From assembly GCA_020072815.1 (NCBI GenBank), contig JAIQGE010000012.1, positions 124,001 to 188,000 on the forward strand: 64,000 nt of DNA, read 5' to 3'. The notes beneath the pieces are model-generated. The model had not been told where the DNA came from. It ran no database searches and saw only the letters and a program-made list of their open reading frames with translations. The DNA is from Terriglobia bacterium. GTDB taxonomy: Bacteria > Acidobacteriota > Terriglobia > Terriglobales > Acidobacteriaceae. Numbering within the stretch: the first letter of the stretch is position 1; each line of letters begins with the position of its first letter. A program made the position numbers and the translations under genes. Below are positions 25,342-33,627 of the stretch, one piece after another.

Positions 25342-26235
25342 CTACTCACCCAGCCGAACGGAGTTGCCCAGGACTACGCCTGACGCAACTGAAACTACGC
25401 CTCGTGACGACGTCATCTGGGCGCGGGCCACACCTTGCTTAACGGGCGCATCCACGGTGCTCTGCCCGTTCTCGTCAGTCTTGGTAAAAGTGACGATTGT
25501 GCCGTCAGGCACAAGGTTTCCTGAGCAGTCTCGTACTACATCGGTCTCCAGAGCGACTCCCCGTGGAGTGCGAGTGGCCTTGAGGCGCAGGTTACAGGCA
25601 TCGGCGGCAACTTGACGCACAAGCCGCTGAACAACGATGTTTCCCGATGAGGCGGCCAGTTGTAGGGTTTCGGCAACGCTCCCAGAGTTGGCTCTGAACC
25701 AGGCAACTCCATTCTTCGTCGAGACAGATCGAGAACCCAGGTCCTTGACGCCGGCGGTGAACTTGAAATCGATTACCATGGGCGCCAATATCAAGTTGTC
25801 GCCTTCATCGAAAGCGAACACAACTCCGCTGATAGCATTTTCGGCCCGGACGGGAACGCGCGAAGGATGGGCCATGAAACTCAAACTGGCAATTTTTGTG
25901 GGCGCCACATAGAACGATTCGCTGCGGCACGTCTTCGCGCACAGGACGACCAGATAGCGGCCGGCACTCGCTGCCTCATCACCCAGGATGTGCACTTCTT
26001 GCCCCAATTGAATCTCTTGTTTGCTGGAATGGCTCGGTCCGATTAGATAAAAAGTGGCTTTGCCACTCCCGGATGTTGCAACAGAAAACGCTCTATACGC
26101 GACCACAGTATCAGGGACGCGCAGGCCCTCAACCTGGGCGGAAGATGCCGGTGCGAGCGCCATCACCATAAATACCAGAAGGGCCAACCCCAGGGCGCTA
26201 GTCCTTGCCGATGCTGTACTGATTAACGAGCACAT
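25342..26235 (-). CDS. Exported Ig-like beta-sandwich protein
   Basis: 297 residues. Signal peptide LGLALLVFMVMALAPASS with a cleavage region near SSAQVEG. The mature protein is all-beta. It contains a Cys pair region (VVLCAKTCRSESFYV), ISGVVFAFDEGDNLILAPMV, and a final Big_1-like segment (VPDGTIVTFTKTDENGQSTV, KQGVARAQMTSSRGVVSV), which resembles bacterial Ig domains of invasin type. Its first 38 bases overlap the end of the upstream gene. Probably a periplasmic or outer-surface structural protein of the same operon. Confidence 0.68.
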   Translation of the reverse strand: MCSLISTASARTSALGLALLVFMVMALAPASSAQVEGLRVPDTVVAYRAFSVATSGSGKATFYLIGPSHSSKQEIQLGQEVHILGDEAASAGRYLVVLCAKTCRSESFYVAPTKIASLSFMAHPSRVPVRAENAISGVVFAFDEGDNLILAPMVIDFKFTAGVKDLGSRSVSTKNGVAWFRANSGSVAETLQLAASSGNIVVQRLVRQVAADACNLRLKATRTPRGVALETDVVRDCSGNLVPDGTIVTFTKTDENGQSTVDAPVKQGVARAQMTSSRGVVSVASGVVLGNSVRLGE

Positions 26236-27340
26236 GGTACGTTTTCACCTTGCCGGCAATCTGTTCCGGAATCTCCACAGCAAAAGGCTCTGGTGTTTGT
26301 GGATATAAAGCTCGTTGCACGTATCCATCAGAAACCCAGATGATTTTCCCGCTGTTGTCATAAAAGCTGGCAATCACATGCGGCACATTCACTACCTGGC
26401 CGCTTTCATTCAACAACGTCCCACGAAGGACCGATTTTGCAAGAACATCAGTCTCTTGCTTTTGGTCCATCACCCCAATGACCGGGTCAGCCGCTGCCGG
26501 AACCACGCTCACGTTTACGTCCATGTGCACGTTCTTCACGGTCTGCAGCCGCACTGTTGGAAAATCGATGCGATAGGGGGACACCTGCTTCGGCAAGAGG
26601 ACGTGCGAGATTTTGTCAAAGCTGCTCTCTTCGTCGATAGCCTGGCCGCCTTCGCCAATCAAAGACGCGTTGACGTTTACGAAGGCCGGAATCGTGTCTT
26701 CGTTAACCACCTCTCCCATCACCACCGATCCACCCTGGTATTCGACAGCATTCATGGATAGGATGCGGACTCGGGGTGAATCCATGTTTTGTCCGCCCCA
26801 TTCGTCTTTGCTGGTTGGCGGAGTGACAAGGTCCCAACGGAGATAGTTGACGGAAATGATTTGCACCGGCACGTTGGTGGAATGTGCCGCGGGCCACGTC
26901 ACTTTCCAGATGTTGCCTGACTTTATCGTCTTCACATCGCGAACTTCATCGGCCGGCCCCACTGGCGTGGACCAATGCAAGACAGCGCGAACCTCGGCAG
27001 CATTCGCCGACTCACCAAGCGGGGATAGCTCCCATCTCTCCAGGGTGGATAGCGAGCGCAGACTGCCATCACTGCCGCCAATGGACCGTGCCAGTTGTCC
27101 CGAATCGCCTTCGCCGGAATTAGCAAGCTGGAGATAGGCTGCGCTCCAGTCGCGCCGGCGCACGTCAGACAGAAAATTGGCGATCCCTTGTTCCGGCGTG
27201 GCGGCTGCCGGCTTCAAAACAGATAATGTTGATCCTGACGTAGTGCCCACGGAGGTGCCGCCGCGACTGGGCTGCACAAACCCCAGAGCCACGAGAATGG
27301 CGGTCGCCAGGACAATCAGAATAGGACCAGCAATCTTCAT
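26198..27340 (-). CDS. Single-TM exported protein with FxLyD-like region
   Basis: The best start is ATG 27340 (MKIAGPILIVLATAILVALG), eight bases after the stop of the upstream gene; 380 residues. An N-terminal membrane anchor is followed by a helical domain (ATPEQGIANFLSDVRRRDWS), then two beta regions with VVMGEVVNEDTIPAFVNVNA and SVLRGTLLNESGQVVNVPHV. These G-x-V-x-N-E/S blocks resemble FxLyD-type domains that assess protein-surface interactions. Function unknown. It is the second gene of the five-gene run. Confidence 0.68.
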   Translation of the reverse strand: MKIAGPILIVLATAILVALGFVQPSRGGTSVGTTSGSTLSVLKPAAATPEQGIANFLSDVRRRDWSAAYLQLANSGEGDSGQLARSIGGSDGSLRSLSTLERWELSPLGESANAAEVRAVLHWSTPVGPADEVRDVKTIKSGNIWKVTWPAAHSTNVPVQIISVNYLRWDLVTPPTSKDEWGGQNMDSPRVRILSMNAVEYQGGSVVMGEVVNEDTIPAFVNVNASLIGEGGQAIDEESSFDKISHVLLPKQVSPYRIDFPTVRLQTVKNVHMDVNVSVVPAAADPVIGVMDQKQETDVLAKSVLRGTLLNESGQVVNVPHVIASFYDNSGKIIWVSDGYVQRALYPQTPEPFAVEIPEQIAGKVKTYHVLVNQYSIGKD

Positions 27341-27348
27341 GGATGCAC

Positions 27349-29094
27349 CTAGGCGATTGACCTTTCCGGCACATAAACGGGAGCGCCCGCGGTTTTGAAT
27401 GAACGTTTCCAAGCGGGCCACAGCAGTTCCAGGAAAATAACGAGCACGCTGCTGGCCATGGGCAAGATGCCCCACATCAAGCCTTCCCACCGGGTTGGCA
27501 TGGCGTCTGACTCAATACTCCGCGCCGGCGGCACGTCACCTTTAGACCACGCTGTAATTTCTCCTCCGCCATAGGTCTCAATCTTTCGCCATCCGGCAAA
27601 CGTCAACAGCGGCTCGTAGTACGGGTCATGCACGAAGACATATTTCAGCCCGTAGCGATTCGCGTGCTTCAGCATGTCTCGCAGCGAATCCATGCCGGCA
27701 GTTCCGTAAAACTTGGCATTCGTGAGCTGGGCTGAGCCGTGATGAGTCATCTCGGGCAGAAGTCGCGCGGAGTTGTAGTCTCCGTCCACACTGTTCGCGT
27801 CCGCGTAGGTTGATACTTTGGCCAGCGCGCTCCCAAATCCCAGGGTCAGATAGCGATAATCACCGTGACCGTCGCGGTTCAAAAACGAGATCACTGGGTT
27901 CACGTCCAGCACCGAAGCAGGACGGTAAGGGTTGTTGGTGGCCCAAGCCAGCGCCGCTCCGAATGTTGCCACGGATGCGAGCGCAAGCCCGACGGCGCCT
28001 TTGCCTCCGAAGCGGTCCAGCAGCTTCACGAACAGCAAACCTGCGATCGGCATGGCCAGCAGTGCGGCCCAGAACGCGAACCGCTCAAAGGTGAGAACTT
28101 CAAACGCGCGGCCTAATAACCATCTTGGAAGAGGCGTGGTGCCACCCAGTCCGAAGATAAAAGCCAGCCAAAAGCCCAGCAACAGCGGCCGCAAACGTCG
28201 GACTGCCATGCCACGAACCACGATGAACGGCAGCGCCAGGATCAGCAGTCCGTAAGGAATAACAAAATAGTTCAATCCGGTGATTGAGTTGAGCAAGAAA
28301 TTGCTGCGGCTGTCGTGAGGGATCGGCATTTGTTGGACAGGATGCCGAATGAGAGAAATCCAATAGGGAAGCAACAGGACGCCAATTCCAACTCCCGCCA
28401 AGGCGGCAAATGCAGCTGCGCGTAACGCAACGCCAGTTGAGCTCTTCTTGTCCTTATCCTGGCCGGCTGAAGCATCCATCATGGCGAGCCCTAGAACCGG
28501 CAGCGCAAAGAAAACCAAACCAAAAATTAGCGAGACGTGATGCGCAGCGGCGGCGGCAAGACTCATGGCCAGCCCCTTGGCCAGAGAACGCCACTCCGCA
28601 AGGCGCGACCATTCATATAAATAAGGTAGGGCATTCAGATAGAGCGCCGTAGCGGCTACGGTTGCCAACTGGCCAGCCTGGTAGACCATGAACGCCACCG
28701 CGCCGAGAAAGATGCTGCCCAAGGCGGCGTAACTGGCCGAACGATCGTCAACCCACAGCTTTCCAAAGCGATAGACGCCCACCGGCAACAACAGCAGAGC
28801 GGCGAGCTGAACCAACCCGTAACCGGCGTTCAGGCCAAACACGCTCGACAGCAGGGCAATCCACTGGTGCGTGAGAGGCGGATAGGTGGTCTGCGAAAAC
28901 CCCGCAAACCATTTGTCATTCCACGGACTGAACCAATGATGGGCGTAGTGCGACGCAAAGAAGATGTGGAAATTCGCGTCAAACGATCCTGCCGGAAGCT
29001 GCATCAGCAGCAGCGGCGCGTGCACCATGAGGGCCACCAGCACGATAACGGGCAGCGGAATCGCACGAAACGAGTAGGGGTTTGCACCGTTCAT
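27349..29094 (-). CDS. Polytopic membrane protein, PTPS-related/GT-C-like
   Basis: 581 residues from ATG 29094 (MNGANPYSFRAIPLPVIVLV). About 11 hydrophobic segments cover residues 10-400, followed by a soluble C-terminal part (DVNPVISFLNRDGHGDYRYL, NRYGLKYVFVHDPYYEP) and one more membrane segment near the end. The first loop has SFDANFHIFFASHYAHHWFS and FSQTTYPPLTHQW, a pattern known from the 6-pyruvoyl-tetrahydropterin-synthase-related membrane family and similar to GT-C enzymes, where acidic residues in loop 1 bind a lipid-linked sugar. It heads the five-gene run, divergent from the TPR/outer-membrane gene. Likely a glycan-modifying or glycan-assembly enzyme. Confidence 0.72.
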   Translation of the reverse strand: MNGANPYSFRAIPLPVIVLVALMVHAPLLLMQLPAGSFDANFHIFFASHYAHHWFSPWNDKWFAGFSQTTYPPLTHQWIALLSSVFGLNAGYGLVQLAALLLLPVGVYRFGKLWVDDRSASYAALGSIFLGAVAFMVYQAGQLATVAATALYLNALPYLYEWSRLAEWRSLAKGLAMSLAAAAAHHVSLIFGLVFFALPVLGLAMMDASAGQDKDKKSSTGVALRAAAFAALAGVGIGVLLLPYWISLIRHPVQQMPIPHDSRSNFLLNSITGLNYFVIPYGLLILALPFIVVRGMAVRRLRPLLLGFWLAFIFGLGGTTPLPRWLLGRAFEVLTFERFAFWAALLAMPIAGLLFVKLLDRFGGKGAVGLALASVATFGAALAWATNNPYRPASVLDVNPVISFLNRDGHGDYRYLTLGFGSALAKVSTYADANSVDGDYNSARLLPEMTHHGSAQLTNAKFYGTAGMDSLRDMLKHANRYGLKYVFVHDPYYEPLLTFAGWRKIETYGGGEITAWSKGDVPPARSIESDAMPTRWEGLMWGILPMASSVLVIFLELLWPAWKRSFKTAGAPVYVPERSIA

Positions 29095-29439
29095 AGGGTG
29101 CTCAACAAATGCGATGCATTTGTGGGCAACATATACGAGCCCTGGAACGGCCATTTGGTTTACTCATCTTTTCAACATTTATTTTGCGTGAATCCGGATA
29201 TTGGCGCTGGCGGCAGATGGCCGAAAATCACGCCAGGGGCATCCAATGGAGGTCTGCAGCAGGTCTGTGTTTGCGTTCTCTGCGGAATAGCGCGAAGAGT
29301 TTTGGGGAAAAAGGTGCTTCTTGTATCGGTCGGTTCAAACTCAAGTTATTGACTTCAATCCGCGGCGGCAGCTTCACGCAAACGCCCCTGAACCATGTCC
29401 TTTTGAACCATGCCCTATCCGCCAACGGATGGTGACAGC
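29095..29439. promoter_or_regulatory. Divergent promoter region of the envelope-glycan cluster
   Basis: 345 bp between two divergently transcribed operons. No gene; the open frames are short. Regulatory sites are expected here, but no clear operator or promoter boxes were recognised. Confidence 0.4.
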
Positions 29440-32400
29440 ATGAAGCCCCATTCGTGCTACGCAGGTTTTAGCGTTTTACTGCTCGCCGGTCTTGTCCAAG
29501 CGCAGACGTTTGACGTTCACGGGACCGACAAGCATAATCCGCCCAACGGTACCAAGCATGCAAGCTCGGAAGCGCAAAGCCTCGGCTGGGGATCAAACAT
29601 TGACGTCACCCGCGAAGCTCGGGCCGCACAAAATAGCCTGGGCAAGAACGACTATGCCGCCGCAGCCAGTCACGCGCAACAGGCCGTAAGACTTGCGCCC
29701 CAAGATGCGAACCTATGGTTCTTGCTGGGTTATGCGGCGCGGCTCGCCGGGCGGTACCCTACATCGATCGATGCTTACAAACGCGGACTGCAGCTTCAGC
29801 CCAGGTCCGCGCAGGGGCTAAGCGGCCTGGCGCAGACGTATGCCAAGTCCGGCCGCACGGATGAGGCCCGCCAGCTGTTGCTACAAGTGATTGAGGCTGC
29901 TCCGAATGACGTTAATACCCTCACACTTGCAGGCGAGTTGATGGTGAATTCTGATCCCAGCCGGGCGGCGGAAGTTCTGTTACGCAGCAATAGCTTGCGT
30001 CCTGCGGCGCGCACTGAGTTGTTGCTTGCCCGCGCGTATCAGCGTTCCGGCCGAACGGAAGAAGCCAGACGATATTTGACGCAGGCCAGGAACCGCGCTC
30101 CCCATGATCCGGAGATCCTGCGGGCCATCGCAGGCCAGTATCGCGACAATCAGCAATACGAGCTGGCCATCTCTATGTTGCTGGCCCTGCCTTCCAAACC
30201 GGTTGGCGTGCTGGCTGAGTTGGCCTACACCTATGAGCTTGCGGGGAAAAAGCAGCAAGCGGCAGATACGTATCTGCAGGCTGCAAAACTTGAAAAAGGA
30301 AATGTCGAGCTGCAACTCAGCGTTGCGCAGGCCTTGATCAACGTAGACCGCCTGGATGCTGCACGCGGCTTTCTGCAAAGAGCCCAGGAACTGAATCCCA
30401 ATCATTATCGTCTCCACGCGGTTCTGGCGCAGATTGAGAAACAGGCAAACAATACTTCGGGCGCCATTCGCGAGTTTCAGCTTGCGTTGCGCAACCTTCC
30501 GCCCGTTGTTCCGGAAGGACCTTTGTATCGGATCCAGCTTCGGTTTGATCTTTATCAGGTGTGCGACTCAAGCGGCGACCCTGACAACGCGAAAGAGCAG
30601 CTCCGCTTGGCCGCCGGTGAAATCCAAGCGACGCAAGGCGAGGGCGCACCGAAAGCCGAGTTTCTGCGGCTGCGCGGCGCCATTGAGGCCGCTTCAGGGG
30701 ACCTGGTCAGCGCGGAGAGAGACTTGAAAGAAGCGCTGGCGCTGGCGCCGGCCAATTTGAACACCATCCTCAGCTACGCTTCGTTGTTGTGGAAACTCAA
30801 ACAGCCAGATGCCGCACGCGCGATGTTTGAAAAAGCGATCAAAGCAGACCCTGACAATCCCGCTGCTTTGTCTTCGCTTGGCTATCTGGCCCGCGACGCC
30901 GGCAACAACCAGGACGCGGAAAAATATTTCACCCTGGTGGTTCGCCAGCATCCTCAGAACTATGCCCCGTATCTAGCATTGGGGGACTTGTTTGCATCGG
31001 AAAGAGCGTTCCCATCCGCGGAGGCGAACTATGAAGCCGCCTACAAGAGAATGCCTGATAACCCCTTGATTATCGCGGGCGGCGCCAACGCTGCTCTGGA
31101 AGCTCACGATCTTGAGTTGGCTGCCCAATGGCTGGACCGCGCGAAAGGAGCGGCCAACGAGAATCCCCAGGTGATGCGTGAACGCGAGCGATACCTGACT
31201 TGGAAAGGCTCCTATCTGGAGTCAGCGAACCTGGGATTCAAGGTGCTCGAGCAGTTGCCCGACGATGCGGAGGCTCCCGTCTATCTGGCCTATGACCTTT
31301 ACTACTTAGGCCGTTATGAGGAAGCTCTGGAGCTGTCTGCCAGGTATGAGCCAAGGCTCGTCAACAACAAGGACTTCGCGCTCATCGCGGGCTATGTTCA
31401 CGCCCGTTCCGGGTTGCTGCAGGATGCGCTCAGTGATTTCACCCGTGCACTGGCGCGCGATCCGAACATGGCCACCGGGTATGTAAGCCGCGGGTATGTG
31501 TTCAACGATCTGCTCACGCCGGCGAAAGCTGTCATGGATTTTCAGGCAGCGCTCGCGCTCCAGCCCGAATACGGTGAAGCGCATCTGGGACTGGCGTACG
31601 CTTATCTTCAGCAGCATCGTGCCCAGCTGGCCAAGAAACAATTGGATCTGGCTGAGAAACTCCTGGGAACGTCCCGCATTTTCCATCTAGGACGGGCGGA
31701 AGCCTTCCGTCAAGAACATCAATTGACGGAGGCAGCGCTCGAGTATCGGGCGGCCCTGAAAGAGGAACCCAGGGACCTGGTCACGCAGTTGGCGCTTGCA
31801 GACGCTCTATACCATCTGCATCTTTATAGCGATTCCATCGACACTCTCCGCATCGCACTGGAGCTGTCTCCCGATAACCCATTCATCTATGCCCACATGT
31901 CGGAAGCTTATGCCAGGGTCCACAAGCGTGAAGACATGCTGCGCAGCGCTCAAGAAGCGGAGCGTCTGGGCAACGGCAAAGCGGACATCTTGATGACCAC
32001 CGGCAATGCGTTCCTGTTTTTGGGTGATGAAAACGCAGCGATGCAAAGGTTCGGCACGGCCCTTGATGCTCCAGACGGGCACCGTCTCAGCACGCGGCTG
32101 GCGATCGCCGAGATCTTCGTCCGCAAGAACCATTGGGACGATGCCCGACGGCAGATTGGGCTGGGCCTTGCTGAGGCGCGAATCGGCGAGGCGGAACCGG
32201 CGACTCCTGACGATCTCGTCCAAGCAGCCAATATCTTCTTGAGCATTCATGATTTCGATCTCGCGGAAACATATTTTCAACGGGCAGAATCGGCTGGCGC
32301 CGACCGGCGTGAGGTAGCCATCGGGTTGGCGAACACTTACCTGGCGCAAGGCGATGCCACGAAAGCACAGGCCCAATTGGCGAGCCTGGGCGATCGCACC

Positions 32401-33606
32401 GTCTACAAGGACGATTACGACTACACGATGGCTGAGGCCAACATCTATCGGGAACGCCAGGATACAATCCACGCGCTCACCAGCCTTGCTCGTGCCACGG
32501 CGTTGCGCGGGCAGGACGATAGCCAGCAGTCCCTGCAGTCCGAATATGAATTGGCCGGTGAAGAAGGCCGGCAGATCAATAAGACGCTGAGCCTGCTGGC
32601 CCAAGCATCTCTAGAGCCCGTGCTTGAAGACATCAATATTTACACGCTGGATGCAAAGCTTTTGGGAGTAACGGACGCCGCCCTCTTGCCTCCACCACGG
32701 CATTCCTATCAAGACCTGGGCGCCGTTCACTATCGCCTGCATTTCCACGGTCTTCCGACAATTACCGGTTTTGCCGGAGAAGGCATGACGACGGGAAGGC
32801 TGTCATTGCCAAGTGTCTCCTTAATTCAAGATCGCAACACCTACGACACGATGCTCAACGGCGGAGTGACCCCGGTTGTTCATTTTGGGTCCAACAGCGT
32901 GGCCTTTAACCCCGGGGTGCAATTCACCTTGCGCCGTGACACGATTTCACCGCTGGCGCTGAATCAAAACCTGTTTCGCCAGTTTCTTTACTTTTCGACC
33001 AATTCTTTCTTCAACTGGATTTCAGTTCATGGTTCGGCGATCCACGAAAGCGGTCCGTTCAAGCAACAGAACCTGCATTCCCGCGATCTGGCCGCGAGCG
33101 TCGAGTTCGTTGTTGGACGCCCCTGGGGAAAGACGGCTTTGATCACCGGTTACTCAGCACGAGATTTGCTGTTTCGCCCCGCCATCCGCGAATACTTCAC
33201 GACTTCAACTTACATCGGGCTACAGCGGAAATTTGGAAAGCAGTTGACGGTAACCATGCTGGGAGAATACGCGCGGTCCTGGAGGGTGCAGGACGCTCAG
33301 TTTGCGATTGCACAAGCCGTTCTCCCCAGCGCAAAAATCGAGTACAAGGCGGGGACCCATTGGACCGTGCAAGGACAGTTCACTTTTTCCCGAGGAGAAG
33401 GGTTCCATGCTTACGACAATGCAAGAAGCCAATTCCTGGTTTCCTATGTACGGCCGGTCACCAGGTCGCTTGACGACGGCAATGGCGACTTGCGCGTCTC
33501 CTATCCCGCTAAGTTTTCCTTCGGCATCCAACAACAGACGTTTTACAACTTTGGCGGGCAAGGAAGAAATGTTTTTCTGCCGGTCGTACGCGTCACGCTG
33601 TTTTAG
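29440..33606 (+). CDS. Giant TPR protein with C-terminal outer-membrane barrel (BcsC-like architecture)
   Basis: The start is best placed at ATG 29440 (MKPHSCYAGFSVLLLAGLVQ), giving a clean signal peptide ending near VQAQTF; 1388 residues. About 25 TPR-type helix pairs follow (for example NLWFLLGYAARLAGRYPTSI and AALSSLGYLARDAGNNQDAE) up to about residue 1080. The last ~270 residues are beta-rich with alternating aromatic strands and a terminal phenylalanine (VFLPVVRVTLF), as in outer-membrane barrels. This matches the layout of cellulose or alginate exporters of the BcsC/AlgK-AlgE type: a periplasmic TPR scaffold plus a pore. It sits 21 bp before a flippase gene, so polysaccharide export is likely. 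No glycan synthase is adjacent. Confidence 0.82.
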   Translation: MKPHSCYAGFSVLLLAGLVQAQTFDVHGTDKHNPPNGTKHASSEAQSLGWGSNIDVTREARAAQNSLGKNDYAAAASHAQQAVRLAPQDANLWFLLGYAARLAGRYPTSIDAYKRGLQLQPRSAQGLSGLAQTYAKSGRTDEARQLLLQVIEAAPNDVNTLTLAGELMVNSDPSRAAEVLLRSNSLRPAARTELLLARAYQRSGRTEEARRYLTQARNRAPHDPEILRAIAGQYRDNQQYELAISMLLALPSKPVGVLAELAYTYELAGKKQQAADTYLQAAKLEKGNVELQLSVAQALINVDRLDAARGFLQRAQELNPNHYRLHAVLAQIEKQANNTSGAIREFQLALRNLPPVVPEGPLYRIQLRFDLYQVCDSSGDPDNAKEQLRLAAGEIQATQGEGAPKAEFLRLRGAIEAASGDLVSAERDLKEALALAPANLNTILSYASLLWKLKQPDAARAMFEKAIKADPDNPAALSSLGYLARDAGNNQDAEKYFTLVVRQHPQNYAPYLALGDLFASERAFPSAEANYEAAYKRMPDNPLIIAGGANAALEAHDLELAAQWLDRAKGAANENPQVMRERERYLTWKGSYLESANLGFKVLEQLPDDAEAPVYLAYDLYYLGRYEEALELSARYEPRLVNNKDFALIAGYVHARSGLLQDALSDFTRALARDPNMATGYVSRGYVFNDLLTPAKAVMDFQAALALQPEYGEAHLGLAYAYLQQHRAQLAKKQLDLAEKLLGTSRIFHLGRAEAFRQEHQLTEAALEYRAALKEEPRDLVTQLALADALYHLHLYSDSIDTLRIALELSPDNPFIYAHMSEAYARVHKREDMLRSAQEAERLGNGKADILMTTGNAFLFLGDENAAMQRFGTALDAPDGHRLSTRLAIAEIFVRKNHWDDARRQIGLGLAEARIGEAEPATPDDLVQAANIFLSIHDFDLAETYFQRAESAGADRREVAIGLANTYLAQGDATKAQAQLASLGDRTVYKDDYDYTMAEANIYRERQDTIHALTSLARATALRGQDDSQQSLQSEYELAGEEGRQINKTLSLLAQASLEPVLEDINIYTLDAKLLGVTDAALLPPPRHSYQDLGAVHYRLHFHGLPTITGFAGEGMTTGRLSLPSVSLIQDRNTYDTMLNGGVTPVVHFGSNSVAFNPGVQFTLRRDTISPLALNQNLFRQFLYFSTNSFFNWISVHGSAIHESGPFKQQNLHSRDLAASVEFVVGRPWGKTALITGYSARDLLFRPAIREYFTTSTYIGLQRKFGKQLTVTMLGEYARSWRVQDAQFAIAQAVLPSAKIEYKAGTHWTVQGQFTFSRGEGFHAYDNARSQFLVSYVRPVTRSLDDGNGDLRVSYPAKFSFGIQQQTFYNFGGQGRNVFLPVVRVTLF

Positions 33607-33627
33607 GTTGCAGGCTTAGCTGACTCC